Notes: generated by a model not told the origin, from the sequence alone. A stretch of DNA of 64,000 bases from Microbacterium limosum (GCF_036324365.1 NZ_CP137080.1:248001-312000), one strand, 5' to 3'. Shown: positions 9,070 through 18,102, numbered from the stretch's first letter. Program-made: numbers and translations.

Positions 9070-9939
9070 ATGACGGGCAGCGACACGCCGCGTCCGCCTC
9101 GCCGGCGCGGATACTCCCTCGGGGTGGCGCTGGACTGGTTCTTCTTCGTGTTCGCCGGGCTCGCATCGTTGTGGCTGGCCTACCTGGGCGTGACGGAGTC
9201 GTTCCAGATCGGCTGGTGGGGCGTGCCCCTGGCCGTGGCGTTCTGGGTGCTGATCGCCTACCTCGTGCTGCCGCGGCTGCACCGCATCCTCACGACCATC
9301 TACGTGCCCGACTACTTCATCGGCCGCACCCGCACGAGCGACGGCCTGCTGGGCGATCCCGTCAATCTCGCGTTCCTCGGCACGGGGGAGCAGATCGAGG
9401 AGGCGATGCGCGCCGCCGGCTGGACGCGCGCCGACCCCGTGACGCTCGCATCGTCATGGCGCATCGTCACCTCCACGCTGCGTAGGCGCAGCTATCGCGA
9501 GGCCCCCGTGAGCCCCCTCTTCCTGTTCTCCCGGGTGCAGGACTTCGCCTACCAGCAGGAGGTCGACGGCAATCCGGCGCAGCGCCACCACGTGCGGTTC
9601 TGGCGGTGCCCCGACGGATGGCTGCTGCCGGGCGGCATCCGCGTCGACTGGCTCGCCGCGGGGACGTTCGACACCGCCGTCGGCCTGTCGCTGTTCACGC
9701 TGCAGATCACGCACCGGATCGACGCCGACACCGACATCGAGCGCGATCACATCGTCGCGACGCTGACCGCGGCGCATCCGCGCCTGGGCGTCACCGTCAT
9801 CGCCGACTTCTCCACGGGCTACCACGCCCGCAACGGCGGAGGCGACAGCATCCGCACCGACGGCGACCTCCCGATCGTCGACGTGCGCGCGCTCGCGGGC
9901 GCCGACGACGGGGCGCGCGGTGCGGAGGCGACGGCATGA
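9070..9939 (+). CDS. LssY C-terminal domain membrane protein
   Basis: The 289-residue protein has two N-terminal membrane segments (about residues 16-38 and 48-68), then a soluble domain. That domain carries the LssY_C-type motifs FLGTGEQIEEAMRAAGWT near 99, SWRIVTSTLRRRSY near 129 and DFAYQQEVDGNPAQRHHVRFW near 156. LssY_C domains occur in bacterial envelope proteins of unknown biochemical role. The ATG is preceded by TAGAGT seven bases upstream. The stop overlaps the next ATG (ATGA), so the two genes are coupled. Confidence 0.8.
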   Translation: MTGSDTPRPPRRRGYSLGVALDWFFFVFAGLASLWLAYLGVTESFQIGWWGVPLAVAFWVLIAYLVLPRLHRILTTIYVPDYFIGRTRTSDGLLGDPVNLAFLGTGEQIEEAMRAAGWTRADPVTLASSWRIVTSTLRRRSYREAPVSPLFLFSRVQDFAYQQEVDGNPAQRHHVRFWRCPDGWLLPGGIRVDWLAAGTFDTAVGLSLFTLQITHRIDADTDIERDHIVATLTAAHPRLGVTVIADFSTGYHARNGGGDSIRTDGDLPIVDVRALAGADDGARGAEATA

Positions 9940-10445
9940 CCGAACCGCGCAAGCGTCCGGCGTACGAGTCGCCGCGGGACCTCGTCGCTCCGCTGTCGGC
10001 CCCCTCCCGGATGCCGCGCCCTCTCGCCACGACGGCGGGCGCGGGACTCGTGCTGCTTCGGGTGATGGCCGGCGTGCTGTGGCTGTGGAGCCTCGTCGGC
10101 GACTGGGGATCGGTCCTTCGCGACACGGTCGACGACATCGGGGTGGTCTCCATCACCCCCGACGTCGAGCAGGCGGCCCTCGCCATCGTGGTCGCGGTCG
10201 TGGGCGTCACGCTCGTGCTGGACCTGACGCTGGCGATCTTCATCTACCGCGGACACAACTGGCCGCGCGTGATCGTCATGATCGTCTCGACCCTGTCGAT
10301 CTCGGCGGCGTTCCTGCATTGGTGGACGGGCGACCAGGACATCCGGATGTCCACGACGCTGCTCACGCTCGGGCTGGACGTGCTCGTCCTTCTCGCGCTC
10401 TCCAGCCGCGATGCCGCGGCCTACGCACGCCGCCCCCGCCGCTGA
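9936..10445 (+). CDS. Small integral membrane protein, unknown function
   Basis: The 169-residue protein has a charged, Pro-rich N-terminal stretch of about 30 residues and then four hydrophobic segments: LVLLRVMAGVLWLWSLVG, LAIVVAVVGVTLVLDLTLAIF, IVMIVSTLSISAAFL and TLLTLGLDVLVLLAL. An extracytoplasmic loop of about 20 residues follows the first. I recognise no catalytic motif or family. It is translationally coupled to the upstream LssY_C gene, suggesting a shared envelope role. Confidence 0.75.
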   Translation: MTEPRKRPAYESPRDLVAPLSAPSRMPRPLATTAGAGLVLLRVMAGVLWLWSLVGDWGSVLRDTVDDIGVVSITPDVEQAALAIVVAVVGVTLVLDLTLAIFIYRGHNWPRVIVMIVSTLSISAAFLHWWTGDQDIRMSTTLLTLGLDVLVLLALSSRDAAAYARRPRR

Positions 10446-10521
10446 CACGCTCCGCCGGGCGGGTGCCCGGCTGCGCCGGGGTAGCCTGTAAGCCGCCGCG
10501 CGGCGGGAAGGGCAGGGCCGG

Positions 10522-11451
10522 ATGTTCGACAGTCCGCTCTCCCAGTCCGCCTACGACGTCCTCGGGGTCGCCGCCGACGCCGGCGACGAGGACCTCCGCC
10601 GCGCCTACCGGCTGCGGCTGCGCGCCACCCACCCCGACACCGGCGGCGATGCGGCGGCGTTCGTGCAGGTGCAGCGGGCGTGGGAGCTGGTGGGAACGCC
10701 GGAGTCGCGTGCCGCCTACGACCGGGGTCACGGGTTCGGCGAGTACGCGCCGCAGCCGGACGCGCCCGGCTGGCGCCCGCGCGGAGCCCCCGCCGACACC
10801 CGCCCGAAGGCGCGCGTGTACGGGCACCCGGGCGGATGGCGCCGGGAGCGCTACCTCGTGCTCGTGCGGGAGTGGGCCGGGCGGGGGGTCGACGTCGACG
10901 ACCCCTACGACCCCGCGCTCGTGCGCCGGGCGCCGCACGAGATCCGGCGCCTCCTCGCCGATGCGCTCGCGGAGGAGGAGACGGCCCGGATCGTCGCCGA
11001 TCTCGGGATGGGCTTCACGGTGTGGCACGACGTCGCGGCATCCGGCCGTCGCGGTGAGCCCGAGGCCAAGCTCGATCACATCGTGCTGAGCCCGAGCGGC
11101 CTGTACGGGGTGCTGTCGGAGGACTTCGGCGGCCCCGTGTCGCTGCGCAGGGGCGAGCTCGTCGGCGGTGACGTGGACGGGGCGCCGATCGCCGAGCTGC
11201 TCGCACGGATGCGCGTCATCGCCCGAGCGGCGGGCGTGCGCTTCGGCGGCGCGATCGTGGTGCTGCCCGACGACGACCTCCCGCAGGCGATCGTGGAGGT
11301 GGGCAGGGTGCGCGGCATCCCGGTCGTGGTGTGCGCGCGTTCGGCCCTCGCGACGGTGCTGCGCCGCGGCGTGCCGGGCGCGCGCGACGTCGGCGGCAAC
11401 GAGATGTTCGACGTGCGCACGAGGCTGCAGCACGCCGTGTCGTTCGTCTGA
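10522..11451 (+). CDS. J-domain protein with a C-terminal NERD/nuclease-like region
   Basis: Residues 8-65 form a DnaJ J-domain with YDVLGV, the invariant HPD (ATHPDTGGD) and YDRGHG. There is no Gly/Phe or zinc-finger region, so this is a type III J-protein that would recruit DnaK to a specific client. The C-terminal ~120 residues (EAKLDHIVLSPSGLYGVLSE, then VVVCARSALATVLRR) resemble the NERD domain, in which a short acidic/Lys pattern precedes LDH and G-Y-V. Upstream lies a TAGCCT -10-like box, a GCCGCCGCGCGGCGG hairpin and a GGAAGGGCAGGG ribosome-binding region before the ATG. The 3' end converges on the next gene. Confidence 0.8.
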   Translation: MFDSPLSQSAYDVLGVAADAGDEDLRRAYRLRLRATHPDTGGDAAAFVQVQRAWELVGTPESRAAYDRGHGFGEYAPQPDAPGWRPRGAPADTRPKARVYGHPGGWRRERYLVLVREWAGRGVDVDDPYDPALVRRAPHEIRRLLADALAEEETARIVADLGMGFTVWHDVAASGRRGEPEAKLDHIVLSPSGLYGVLSEDFGGPVSLRRGELVGGDVDGAPIAELLARMRVIARAAGVRFGGAIVVLPDDDLPQAIVEVGRVRGIPVVVCARSALATVLRRGVPGARDVGGNEMFDVRTRLQHAVSFV

Positions 11452-11527
11452 TTCCGTGTCGCGCGCGGCGGGCGGCGGCGCTGCGGCAGGCGGCCTGTAG
11501 ACGGTGCGGACGTCCGGCGGGGAGGGC

Positions 11528-12634
11528 TCAGCGTGCGGGGGTCGCCGGGGCGTCCGCATCGACGCCCTCGTGGGCGACGCTCTCGTGCGCGACTCCGGCG
11601 TCGGTGATCGGGCGCTCGAGCACCTCCAGCAGGAGCACGACCGCGGCGGCGGCGGTGAGCGTCCAGATCACGAGGCCGGGAGTGAGGGGGCGGACGAACA
11701 GCACGACCGCCGCCGCCGCGACCGCCACGGCAGCGCGGGCGAACACACGCTGCCGGAAGAGCCACGCGCCCACGCGGCCCGTGCCGAGGCCGCGGCTCTC
11801 CAGCGTGCGCCGCGCCATGCCCGCACCCGAATGCACGAGGGCGCGCAGGCGCCGAGGGATCGCGAACGGTCCCGCGAACCAGGCCACGACGGCGACCGCC
11901 AGGGCCAGGACCAGCAGGGCCGTCGCCGTGTCGCGCATCGCGCCCGTGAAGGTCGCGTACACCGCATCGGCGGCGCCCGAGGGCAGGATGCCGGGGCTCA
12001 CGGTGGCGAGGAAGGCGATGCGGCCCGCGGCGAAGCCCGCGACCAGCACGGCGCAGACCGTCGCGAGCGAGACGGACGCCGCCACGAGCGCGACCGCGCG
12101 CCGGCGGGCCACGAGCACGCCGGCGGCCAGCAGCCCGAGGGCGACCCACGGCAGCCACAGGCCCGCCGCGAGGGCGAGCGAGTACCCGAGCTGCGCGGAG
12201 GGCAGCGCGTCGGACTGCGCGATCGGGATCGTGCGATCGATCGTGGGGATCGCGTCGGCGAGGCCGATGCCCTGCGCGACGAGCGCCCCCGTGACGGCAT
12301 CCATGATGGGGGCGAGCCGGATGCCGATCGTGCCGTCGTCGCCGAGGGAGATCGCCGACCCCTCCCGGCCCGCGAGGGCGCCCGTGACCTGGGCATGGCT
12401 GACGACGAATGCCTGCACGGCGGGGTCTTCGGCGAGCGGCGCGTAGGTCTGCACGAAGCGGTCGGTGTCGCTCAGCTGCACGTCGGCCCACGCGGCGACG
12501 ACCGCGACGGGCGCGAGCAGCGCGCCGAGGGCGATGAGCACCGTCGCGAGCACCGTCCATCCCCAGAAGCAGGCGTGCCACGGCGGCTCCTGTCGGAGGG
12601 GGTCTGCGCTCACTGTAGCGAGGCCCGCGCTCAC
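11528..12634 (-). CDS. Multi-pass membrane protein, unknown function
   Basis: The 368-residue protein has one N-terminal membrane segment (ATVLIALGALLAPVAVVAAW). An extracytoplasmic domain of about 110 residues follows, then five more hydrophobic segments and a short acidic tail. The layout (TM, helical periplasmic domain containing DRFV and APLAEDPAVQ, TM cluster) is common in uncharacterised actinobacterial envelope proteins. A GTG at 12634 overlaps the stop of the carboxypeptidase gene (GTGA) and is the chosen start. GTG at 12613 in the same frame is an alternative. Linkage to a peptidoglycan enzyme suggests a cell-envelope role, by inference only. Confidence 0.75.
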   Translation of the reverse strand: MSAGLATVSADPLRQEPPWHACFWGWTVLATVLIALGALLAPVAVVAAWADVQLSDTDRFVQTYAPLAEDPAVQAFVVSHAQVTGALAGREGSAISLGDDGTIGIRLAPIMDAVTGALVAQGIGLADAIPTIDRTIPIAQSDALPSAQLGYSLALAAGLWLPWVALGLLAAGVLVARRRAVALVAASVSLATVCAVLVAGFAAGRIAFLATVSPGILPSGAADAVYATFTGAMRDTATALLVLALAVAVVAWFAGPFAIPRRLRALVHSGAGMARRTLESRGLGTGRVGAWLFRQRVFARAAVAVAAAAVVLFVRPLTPGLVIWTLTAAAAVVLLLEVLERPITDAGVAHESVAHEGVDADAPATPAR

Positions 12635-14139
12635 GCGCCGGGGGAGAGCCCGAGCAGCTCGAGCGGATGCGTCAGCCGCCACCACGGATCGGGATCCGCC
12701 ACCGGCGCCGCGAGCACGACGGGGGACTCCGCGGCATCCAAGGGACCCGTCACGCGGAGGACGCCCCCGGCATCCCCCTCCTCGCGTGCGTCGGCGGTGT
12801 CGGCCACACCCAGCTGCATCGAGGCGACGCTCGTTCCGCCGTTCCAGAGGATGACGGCCGCGTCGTCGCGGGTGACCAGCTGCACCGGGTCGCCCCACAG
12901 CGTCGTCACGGTGCCGACGACCGTGCCGGCGGGCACGGCGACGGTCGGCTGGAGCGGGGCGTCCAGGGACGCCAGCAGCGCGCGGGTCTCGGCGAAGCGC
13001 GCCTCCGCGCTGTCCTGACCGAGAACTGCGACGAAGGCGCGCACCGTCGTGTCGCCGATCTCGAGATCGCGTGCCGTCAGCAGGTTGTAGTCGCGGCCGA
13101 GGAATCCCGTCTTGACCCCGACCACACCCGGGTCGCCGAGCAGGGCGTTGGTGTTCTCCACCAGCCCCACGCCGGGAAGCTCGACCGACGGTTTCGCGAC
13201 GATCTCCGCGATCACGGGATCGGCCATCGCCTGCTGCCCCAGCGAGATGAGCGCCGCCGGGGTCGCGACGTTGCGAGCGCTGATCCCGGAGGGGTCGACG
13301 ACGGTGATGCCCGTCAGCGCGTGCGCCGCGAGCCATTCGTTCGCGGCGCGGACGTACGCGGCCTGCGACGGGTACTGCTGCGCGACGAGGAAGTCGGCGT
13401 AGTTGCCCGCCGACCCGATGAGGAGCCCCTCGAGGAGCTGGTACTGCGTGAGGGCGTCTTCGGTGGGGAACGGCAGTGCGGACTCGCCCGAGGCGATCGT
13501 GGCGCGGTAGTCGGCGCGATCCGCCGACGTGAACGTGTACGAGGGGCCCGATTCGCCCACGCCCAGCGGCATCCCGTCGAGCACGACGAGCGCCGTGACC
13601 ACCTTCGTGATGCTCGCCATCGGCACGGCCTGGCCCGAGCTCGCCAGCGGGGAGCCCAGGCCCGGCACGCCGACCGCCGCCGAGCCGTCGGCGGGCCAGG
13701 CGGGGGAGACGGCGGCCGCGGGCGTCGTCGTGACGCTCGACGCTTCGACCTGCGGCTGCACCGCGTGCAGCGGCCAGAGCAGCATGGTCGCGGAGTAGAC
13801 GAGGGCGAGCGTCACCACCACGACGAGGGGGGTGAGCGCCGCGCGACGCCACGCGAAGCGGGAGGGCCAGCGCTCCACGAGCGGCGGCTCCCAGCCCTGC
13901 GGCGCGGCGGCGGCGCCCGTGCCGAGCGCGCTCTCGTCGACCCACGCAAGGGCCCGGGGCGAGGACGCGGCGGCTTCGGCGGCGGCTTCGTCGGGGGAGG
14001 TGGATGCCGCGGCATCCGCCTCGTCTGGCCCGGGTGGTTCGGCGACCGCGACGCTTCCGTCCGTCGCGCCCCGGGTCGAGCCGGAGCGCAACGCGCGCCG
14101 CGTGAGCGCGGGCGGGGACGGCGAGTCGCTCGGGGTCAC
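12631..14139 (-). CDS. D-alanyl-D-alanine carboxypeptidase-like protein, membrane anchored
   Basis: This S11-type penicillin-binding protein would trim peptidoglycan stem peptides outside the membrane. The 502 residues comprise a ~100-residue cytoplasmic Ala/Pro/Glu-rich region, one membrane segment (LTPLVVVVTLALVYSATMLL) and the catalytic domain. The SxxK motif is ASITKVV and the KTG motif is VGVKTGFLG. At the SxN position the protein reads IGSAGNYAD, so the Asn is one residue later than in the canonical motif. A separate C-terminal domain follows. The GTG start at 14139 has TACGTT six bases upstream (leaderless); an upstream TTG is unlikely. It is divergent from the riboswitch operon. Confidence 0.88.
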   Translation of the reverse strand: MTPSDSPSPPALTRRALRSGSTRGATDGSVAVAEPPGPDEADAAASTSPDEAAAEAAASSPRALAWVDESALGTGAAAAPQGWEPPLVERWPSRFAWRRAALTPLVVVVTLALVYSATMLLWPLHAVQPQVEASSVTTTPAAAVSPAWPADGSAAVGVPGLGSPLASSGQAVPMASITKVVTALVVLDGMPLGVGESGPSYTFTSADRADYRATIASGESALPFPTEDALTQYQLLEGLLIGSAGNYADFLVAQQYPSQAAYVRAANEWLAAHALTGITVVDPSGISARNVATPAALISLGQQAMADPVIAEIVAKPSVELPGVGLVENTNALLGDPGVVGVKTGFLGRDYNLLTARDLEIGDTTVRAFVAVLGQDSAEARFAETRALLASLDAPLQPTVAVPAGTVVGTVTTLWGDPVQLVTRDDAAVILWNGGTSVASMQLGVADTADAREEGDAGGVLRVTGPLDAAESPVVLAAPVADPDPWWRLTHPLELLGLSPGA

Positions 14140-14167
14140 AGGCCTAACGTACAACGGGGCGTGGGGC

Positions 14168-14173
14168 TATACT
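14168..14173 (+). promoter_or_regulatory. Probable -10 box of the TPP-riboswitch operon
   Basis: TATACT lies about 14 bases before the first riboswitch stem, giving a start point near 14180. The divergent carboxypeptidase -10 (TACGTT, read on the minus strand at 14151-14146) is only about 17 bp away, so the two promoters are almost back to back. Confidence 0.6.
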
Positions 14174-14186
14174 CGCCCCTGTCAAC

Positions 14187-14272
14187 CACGGGAGTCCGGT
14201 GTGCCGGGCTGAGAGGAAGCGTCCACGCTTCGACCGTCGAACCTGATCTGGGTCATGCCAGCGCAGGAAGGA
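14187..14272 (+). ncRNA. TPP (thiamine pyrophosphate) riboswitch
   Basis: The THI-box core is visible in order: the opening stem CCACGGGAGTCCGG, the conserved GGCTGAGAGG at about 14207-14216, a variable hairpin, and GACCGTCGAACCTGATCTGG followed by GTCATGCCAGCGCAGGAAGG. The 3' arm runs straight into the GGAAGGAG ribosome-binding site of ykoE. Ligand binding would therefore most simply hide the Shine-Dalgarno sequence and block translation. The downstream ykoEDC transporter genes fit a thiamine or HMP signal. Confidence 0.95.
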
Positions 14273-14279
14273 GAACATC

Positions 14280-14915
14280 TTGAGCACGTCCACGTCTTCA
14301 TCCGCCCCTTCTCGCCCCCGCGGATTCGCGGGGATCGTCTGGCGGTGGCGCGTCGTCGACATCGTCGTCGCCAGCGTCATCGCCGTCGCCTGCGCGGCGC
14401 TGTTCCTCGTGTGGAACGTCGCGTACCTCGGGCCGAGCGAGTTGCTCTCGCCGCTGCTGCCGGGCCTGCAGGGATTGCTCGCGGGCCCCTGGCTCGTCGC
14501 GGGCGTGCTCGGCGCCCTCATCGTCCGCAAGCCCGGCGCCGCGCTGTACACCGAGCTGCTCGCCGCCGTCATCTCGGCGCTCGTCGGCAACCAGTGGGGG
14601 CCGCTCACGATCGTGTCGGGGCTCGTGCAGGGTCTCGGCGCCGAGATCGTCTTCCTCCTCTTCGCCTACGCCGTCTGGCGCCTCCCGGTGGCGATGCTCG
14701 CCGGCGCCGGCGCGGGCCTCGCGTGCGGAATCAACGACCGCCTCCTCTGGTACGCCGGCGCCGACGCGACGTTCACGATCGTCTACATCCTCGCGACGAC
14801 GATCTCGGGCGCGGTGATCGCGGGCCTCGGATCGTGGCTGATCGCCCGGGGCCTCGCGGCGACGGGGGCCCTGAACCGGTTCGCGTCGGGCCGCGAGGTG
14901 ACCCGCCGCGTCTGA
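14280..14915 (+). CDS. ykoE: ECF transporter substrate-binding (S) component for HMP/thiamine, YkoE type
   Basis: The 211-residue membrane protein has about five hydrophobic segments and is the length of YkoE S-components. Typical features are RWRVVDIVVASVIAVA near the N-terminus, LYTELLAAVISALVGNQWG near residue 90 and GLGAEIVFLLFAYAVW near 118. It captures hydroxymethylpyrimidine or thiamine for an energy-coupling factor importer. The start is an uncommon TTG, fixed by the GGAAGGAG site five bases upstream that forms the end of the TPP riboswitch. The next gene begins one base after its stop. Confidence 0.92.
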   Translation: MSTSTSSSAPSRPRGFAGIVWRWRVVDIVVASVIAVACAALFLVWNVAYLGPSELLSPLLPGLQGLLAGPWLVAGVLGALIVRKPGAALYTELLAAVISALVGNQWGPLTIVSGLVQGLGAEIVFLLFAYAVWRLPVAMLAGAGAGLACGINDRLLWYAGADATFTIVYILATTISGAVIAGLGSWLIARGLAATGALNRFASGREVTRRV

Positions 14916-14916
14916 C

Positions 14917-16395
14917 ATGGGCGCAGCACCCGCCCCGCCCCGCCCCGTCGCCGTGACGGCGGCGGGCTGGGGGTGGCGCTATGCATCGCGCCACGCATGG
15001 GCGCTCTCCGGGATCGATCTGCGCATCGAGCCCGGGGAGCGGGTGCTGCTGCTCGGGGCGTCGGGTGCGGGCAAGTCGACCCTCCTGCACGCGCTCGCGG
15101 GCGTGCTCGGCGGCGACGACGAGGGCGACACGACCGGGTCGCTCACCCTCGACGGCGTCCCCGCCGCGCACGCGCGCGGCCGCGCCGGGATGGTGCTGCA
15201 GGACCCGGACAGCCAGGCGATCCTCGCGAGGGTCGGCGACGATGTCGCATTCGGCTGCGAGAACCTCGGCGTGCCGCGTCCCGAGATCTGGACGCGGGTC
15301 GGCGAGGCGCTGGATGCCGTGGGTCTCGATGTGCCGCTGGATCGATCCACGTCGGCGCTCTCGGGCGGACAGAAGCAGCGGCTCGCGCTCGCGGGGGCGC
15401 TCGCGATGCGGCCGGGCCTGCTGCTGCTCGATGAGCCGACGGCCAACCTCGACCCCGCGGGCGTCGCCGAGGTGAGGGATGCCGTGGCACGCTCCCTCGA
15501 GCGCAGCGCGGCGACGCTGGTCGTGGTCGAGCATCGGATCGACGCGTGGCTTCCGCTCGTCGGCCGCGTGATCGTGCTGGGGCGGGAGGGTGTGATCGCC
15601 GACGGCTCGCCCGATGCGGTCCTGGGCGCGCACGGGCCCGCCCTCGCAGCGGGAGGCGTGTGGGTTCCGGATGTCCCCCCGCGGCATCCCGCGCCGCCCG
15701 CGGCCGAGCCGGGGGAGGTGCTGCTCTCCGGACGCGACGTGCGAGTGGGGCGCCAGCGCGGCCGCCCGGTCGCCGGTCCGCTCTCGATCGACGTGCGGGC
15801 GGGCGAGGTGCTGGGCGTGACGGGGCCGAACGGGGCCGGCAAATCGACCCTGGGCCTCACCCTCGCGGGGCTGCTGCCGCCCGAGGGCGGCGAGGTCGCG
15901 GCATCCGCGTCGCTTGCGGGGGGCCTCGGCGCGGCGCCCGTCTCGTGGCCCGCTCGGGGTTTGCTCACCCGCATCGGCACGGTGCTGCAGGATCCCGAGC
16001 ACCAGCTGCTGCGCACGAGCGTGCGGGCCGAGCTCGAGGTGGGCCCCCGCGCGCTGCGCCTGCCCGAGGCCGAGGTGCAGGTCCGCGTCGACGAGCTGCT
16101 GGCGCGCCTGCGCCTGGAGACGCTGGCGGAGGCGAACCCGTATACGCTCTCGGGTGGCGAGAAGCGGCGCCTGACGGTCGGTGCGATGCTCGCGACCCGC
16201 CCCCGCGTCCTCGTACTCGACGAGCCGACCTTTGGCCAGGATGCCGTGACGTGGGCCGAGCTCGTGGCCCTCATCGCGCGGCTGCGCGACGAGGGAGCGG
16301 GGATCGTGGCCGTCACGCACGACGAGCACGTCCTGCGAGCGCTGCGCGCGCGGCGGCTCGCCCTTCCCGCGCAGGATCGGGCGGCGGCGGCGTGA
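14917..16395 (+). CDS. ykoD: ECF transporter duplicated ATPase, YkoD type
   Basis: The 492-residue protein holds two fused ABC ATPase domains. The first has Walker A GASGAGKST near residue 49, signature LSGGQKQRLALAGA and Walker B LLLLDEPTANLDP. The second has GPNGAGKST near 304, signature LSGGEKRRLTVGA and VLVLDEPTFGQD. This fused arrangement is usual for YkoD, which drives the YkoE/YkoC module. It lies one base downstream of ykoE and its stop overlaps the ykoC GTG, so the three genes form one riboswitch-controlled operon. Confidence 0.93.
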   Translation: MGAAPAPPRPVAVTAAGWGWRYASRHAWALSGIDLRIEPGERVLLLGASGAGKSTLLHALAGVLGGDDEGDTTGSLTLDGVPAAHARGRAGMVLQDPDSQAILARVGDDVAFGCENLGVPRPEIWTRVGEALDAVGLDVPLDRSTSALSGGQKQRLALAGALAMRPGLLLLDEPTANLDPAGVAEVRDAVARSLERSAATLVVVEHRIDAWLPLVGRVIVLGREGVIADGSPDAVLGAHGPALAAGGVWVPDVPPRHPAPPAAEPGEVLLSGRDVRVGRQRGRPVAGPLSIDVRAGEVLGVTGPNGAGKSTLGLTLAGLLPPEGGEVAASASLAGGLGAAPVSWPARGLLTRIGTVLQDPEHQLLRTSVRAELEVGPRALRLPEAEVQVRVDELLARLRLETLAEANPYTLSGGEKRRLTVGAMLATRPRVLVLDEPTFGQDAVTWAELVALIARLRDEGAGIVAVTHDEHVLRALRARRLALPAQDRAAAA

Positions 16396-17216
16396 GCGCC
16401 CGCGCCGATTCGCCGCCGGCCTCCGCCGGGTCGCTGCAGGCCCCGGCCCCGCGCGGGGCCGGCGTGCTGGCGGCGCGCAATCCCGTGGCCAAGCTCGCGG
16501 CGGCGCTGCTGATCGCGCTGCCGCTCGTCCTCACGATCGACTGGGTCTCGGCCGCCGTCTCGCTCGCGCTCTCGAGCATCCTGCTCGTGTTCTCGGGCGT
16601 GCGGTGGCGTGAGTTCTGGGTGCGCACCCTCCCGATCTGGGTCGCGGCGCCGCTGACGGCCGTGACGATCGCCCTCTACGGCTCGCCCGCCGGAACCGTC
16701 TACGCGGAATGGTTCGTCGTGAGGATCAGCGACGGATCGCTCGATCTGGCGCTGGCGACCTTCTTCCGCGTGCTCGCGATCGCCCTGCCCGGCGTCGTGC
16801 TCTTCATCACGGTCGACCCCACCGACCTCGCCGACGGTCTCGCGCAGATCGTGCGGCTCCCCGCTCGGTTCGTGCTCGGCGCGCTCGCCGGGATGCGGCT
16901 GCTGGGGCTCCTCGCCGACGACTGGCGGGCGCTGACCCTCGCCCGCCGGGCCCGCGGCGTCGCGGACGAGGGGCGGGTGCGCCGCCTGCTCGGCATGGTG
17001 TTCGCGCTCTTCGTGCTGGCCATCCGGCGCGGCACGAAGCTCGCCACGGCGATGGAGGCGCGGGGCTTCGGTACCGACGGAGCGCGGACGTTCGCGCGCG
17101 AGTCCCGCTGGGGCGCCGCCGACACGGGACTCGTGATCGCGGGTGCCGCGATCTCGGCGATCGCGATCACGACGGCCGTCGCCACGGGTTCCTGGAGATT
17201 CGTGCTCGGAGTCTGA
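16392..17216 (+). CDS. ykoC: ECF transporter transmembrane (T) component, YkoC type
   Basis: The 274-residue membrane protein has about five hydrophobic segments. The coupling-helix region of ECF T-components is seen as [10 protein letters not shown] near residue 185 and [15 protein letters not shown] near 222 (two A-R-G motifs that contact the ATPases). The GTG start overlaps the ykoD stop as GTGA. With YkoE and YkoD it completes an HMP/thiamine importer controlled by the upstream TPP riboswitch. Confidence 0.92.
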   Translation: MSARADSPPASAGSLQAPAPRGAGVLAARNPVAKLAAALLIALPLVLTIDWVSAAVSLALSSILLVFSGVRWREFWVRTLPIWVAAPLTAVTIALYGSPAGTVYAEWFVVRISDGSLDLALATFFRVLAIALPGVVLFITVDPTDLADGLAQIVRLPARFVLGALAGMRLLGLLADDWRALTLARRARGVADEGRVRRLLGMVFALFVLAIRRGTKLATAMEARGFGTDGARTFARESRWGAADTGLVIAGAAISAIAITTAVATGSWRFVLGV

Positions 17217-17282
17217 CGGGGCGGCGACCGAGCAGGGCCGTCGTCCCGCTCGCCGTCCGTGCGCATGGGACCCGGTTCCGCG

Positions 17283-17288
17283 TACCCT
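17283..17288 (+). promoter_or_regulatory. Probable -10 box of the three-gene acyl-CoA operon
   Basis: TACCCT stands about 52 bases before the SDR start. This gives a leadered transcript that contains the ribosome-binding site AAGGAGA just before the ATG at 17341, unlike the many leaderless starts elsewhere in the window. Confidence 0.4.
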
Positions 17289-17340
17289 GGAACAGGATGC
17301 CGAGCGAGAGCTCACGGCGAGTTCGTTCGAAGGAGAACCG

Positions 17341-18102
17341 ATGCACGAAGGCAGATCCGGCGCGCTCGTCACGGGCGGCGCCAGCGGGCTCGGGCTCGCG
17401 ACCGCGAGGCGCCTCGCCGCCGACGGCTACGTCGTCACGATCCTCGACCTGCCCGGCGCCGCCGGAGACGAGGTCGCCGCGGAGCTCGGCGGGGTCTTCG
17501 CGCCGGCCGACGTCACGAACGAGGAGCAGGTGCGCGCCGCGGTCGCCGAGGCATCCGCCCTCGCGCCCCTGCGCGTCGTCGTGAACTGCGCCGGGATCGC
17601 GCCGCCCGCGAAGGTGCTGGACCGCGACGGGAACCCGGGCTCGCTCGCCGACTTCGAGCGGGTCGTGCGCATCAACCTCGTCGGCACCTACAACGTCATC
17701 GCGCAGGCCGCCGCCGCCATGGCGGTCAACGAGGCGAGCCCCGACGGGGAGCGCGGCGTCATCGTCAGCACCGCGAGCGTCGCCGCGTTCGACGGCCAGA
17801 TCGGACAGCCGGCATACGCGGCGAGCAAGGGCGGTGTGCACGCGATGACGCTGCCGATCGCGCGGGAGCTCGCCCGCCACGGCATCCGGGTCGTCACGAT
17901 CGCGCCGGGCATCATGGAGACGCCGATGCTGAAGGGCCTGCCGCAGGCGGCGCAGGACTCCCTCGGCGGACAGGTGCCCTTCCCCCCGAGGCTCGGCCGG
18001 CCCGACGAGTACGCCGCCCTCGTGCAGCACATCGTCTCGAACGGCTACCTCAACGGCGAGACGATCCGCCTCGACGGCGCGATCCGGATGGCACCGCGAT
18101 GA
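17341..18102 (+). CDS. Short-chain dehydrogenase, 3-hydroxyacyl-CoA dehydrogenase type 2-like
   Basis: This 253-residue classical SDR has the cofactor motif TGGASGLG at about residues 11-18, NCAG near 83, catalytic Ser in STASVAAF and YAASKGG (Tyr/Lys) near 159. The pattern [10 protein letters not shown] and the overall match to HSD17B10-like enzymes suggest oxidation of 3-hydroxyacyl-CoA or branched-chain hydroxyacyl-CoA with NAD. AAGGAGA precedes the ATG. It is first in an operon with an enoyl-CoA hydratase (ATGA overlap) and a second SDR, consistent with fatty-acyl or branched-chain acyl-CoA degradation. Confidence 0.85.
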   Translation: MHEGRSGALVTGGASGLGLATARRLAADGYVVTILDLPGAAGDEVAAELGGVFAPADVTNEEQVRAAVAEASALAPLRVVVNCAGIAPPAKVLDRDGNPGSLADFERVVRINLVGTYNVIAQAAAAMAVNEASPDGERGVIVSTASVAAFDGQIGQPAYAASKGGVHAMTLPIARELARHGIRVVTIAPGIMETPMLKGLPQAAQDSLGGQVPFPPRLGRPDEYAALVQHIVSNGYLNGETIRLDGAIRMAPR

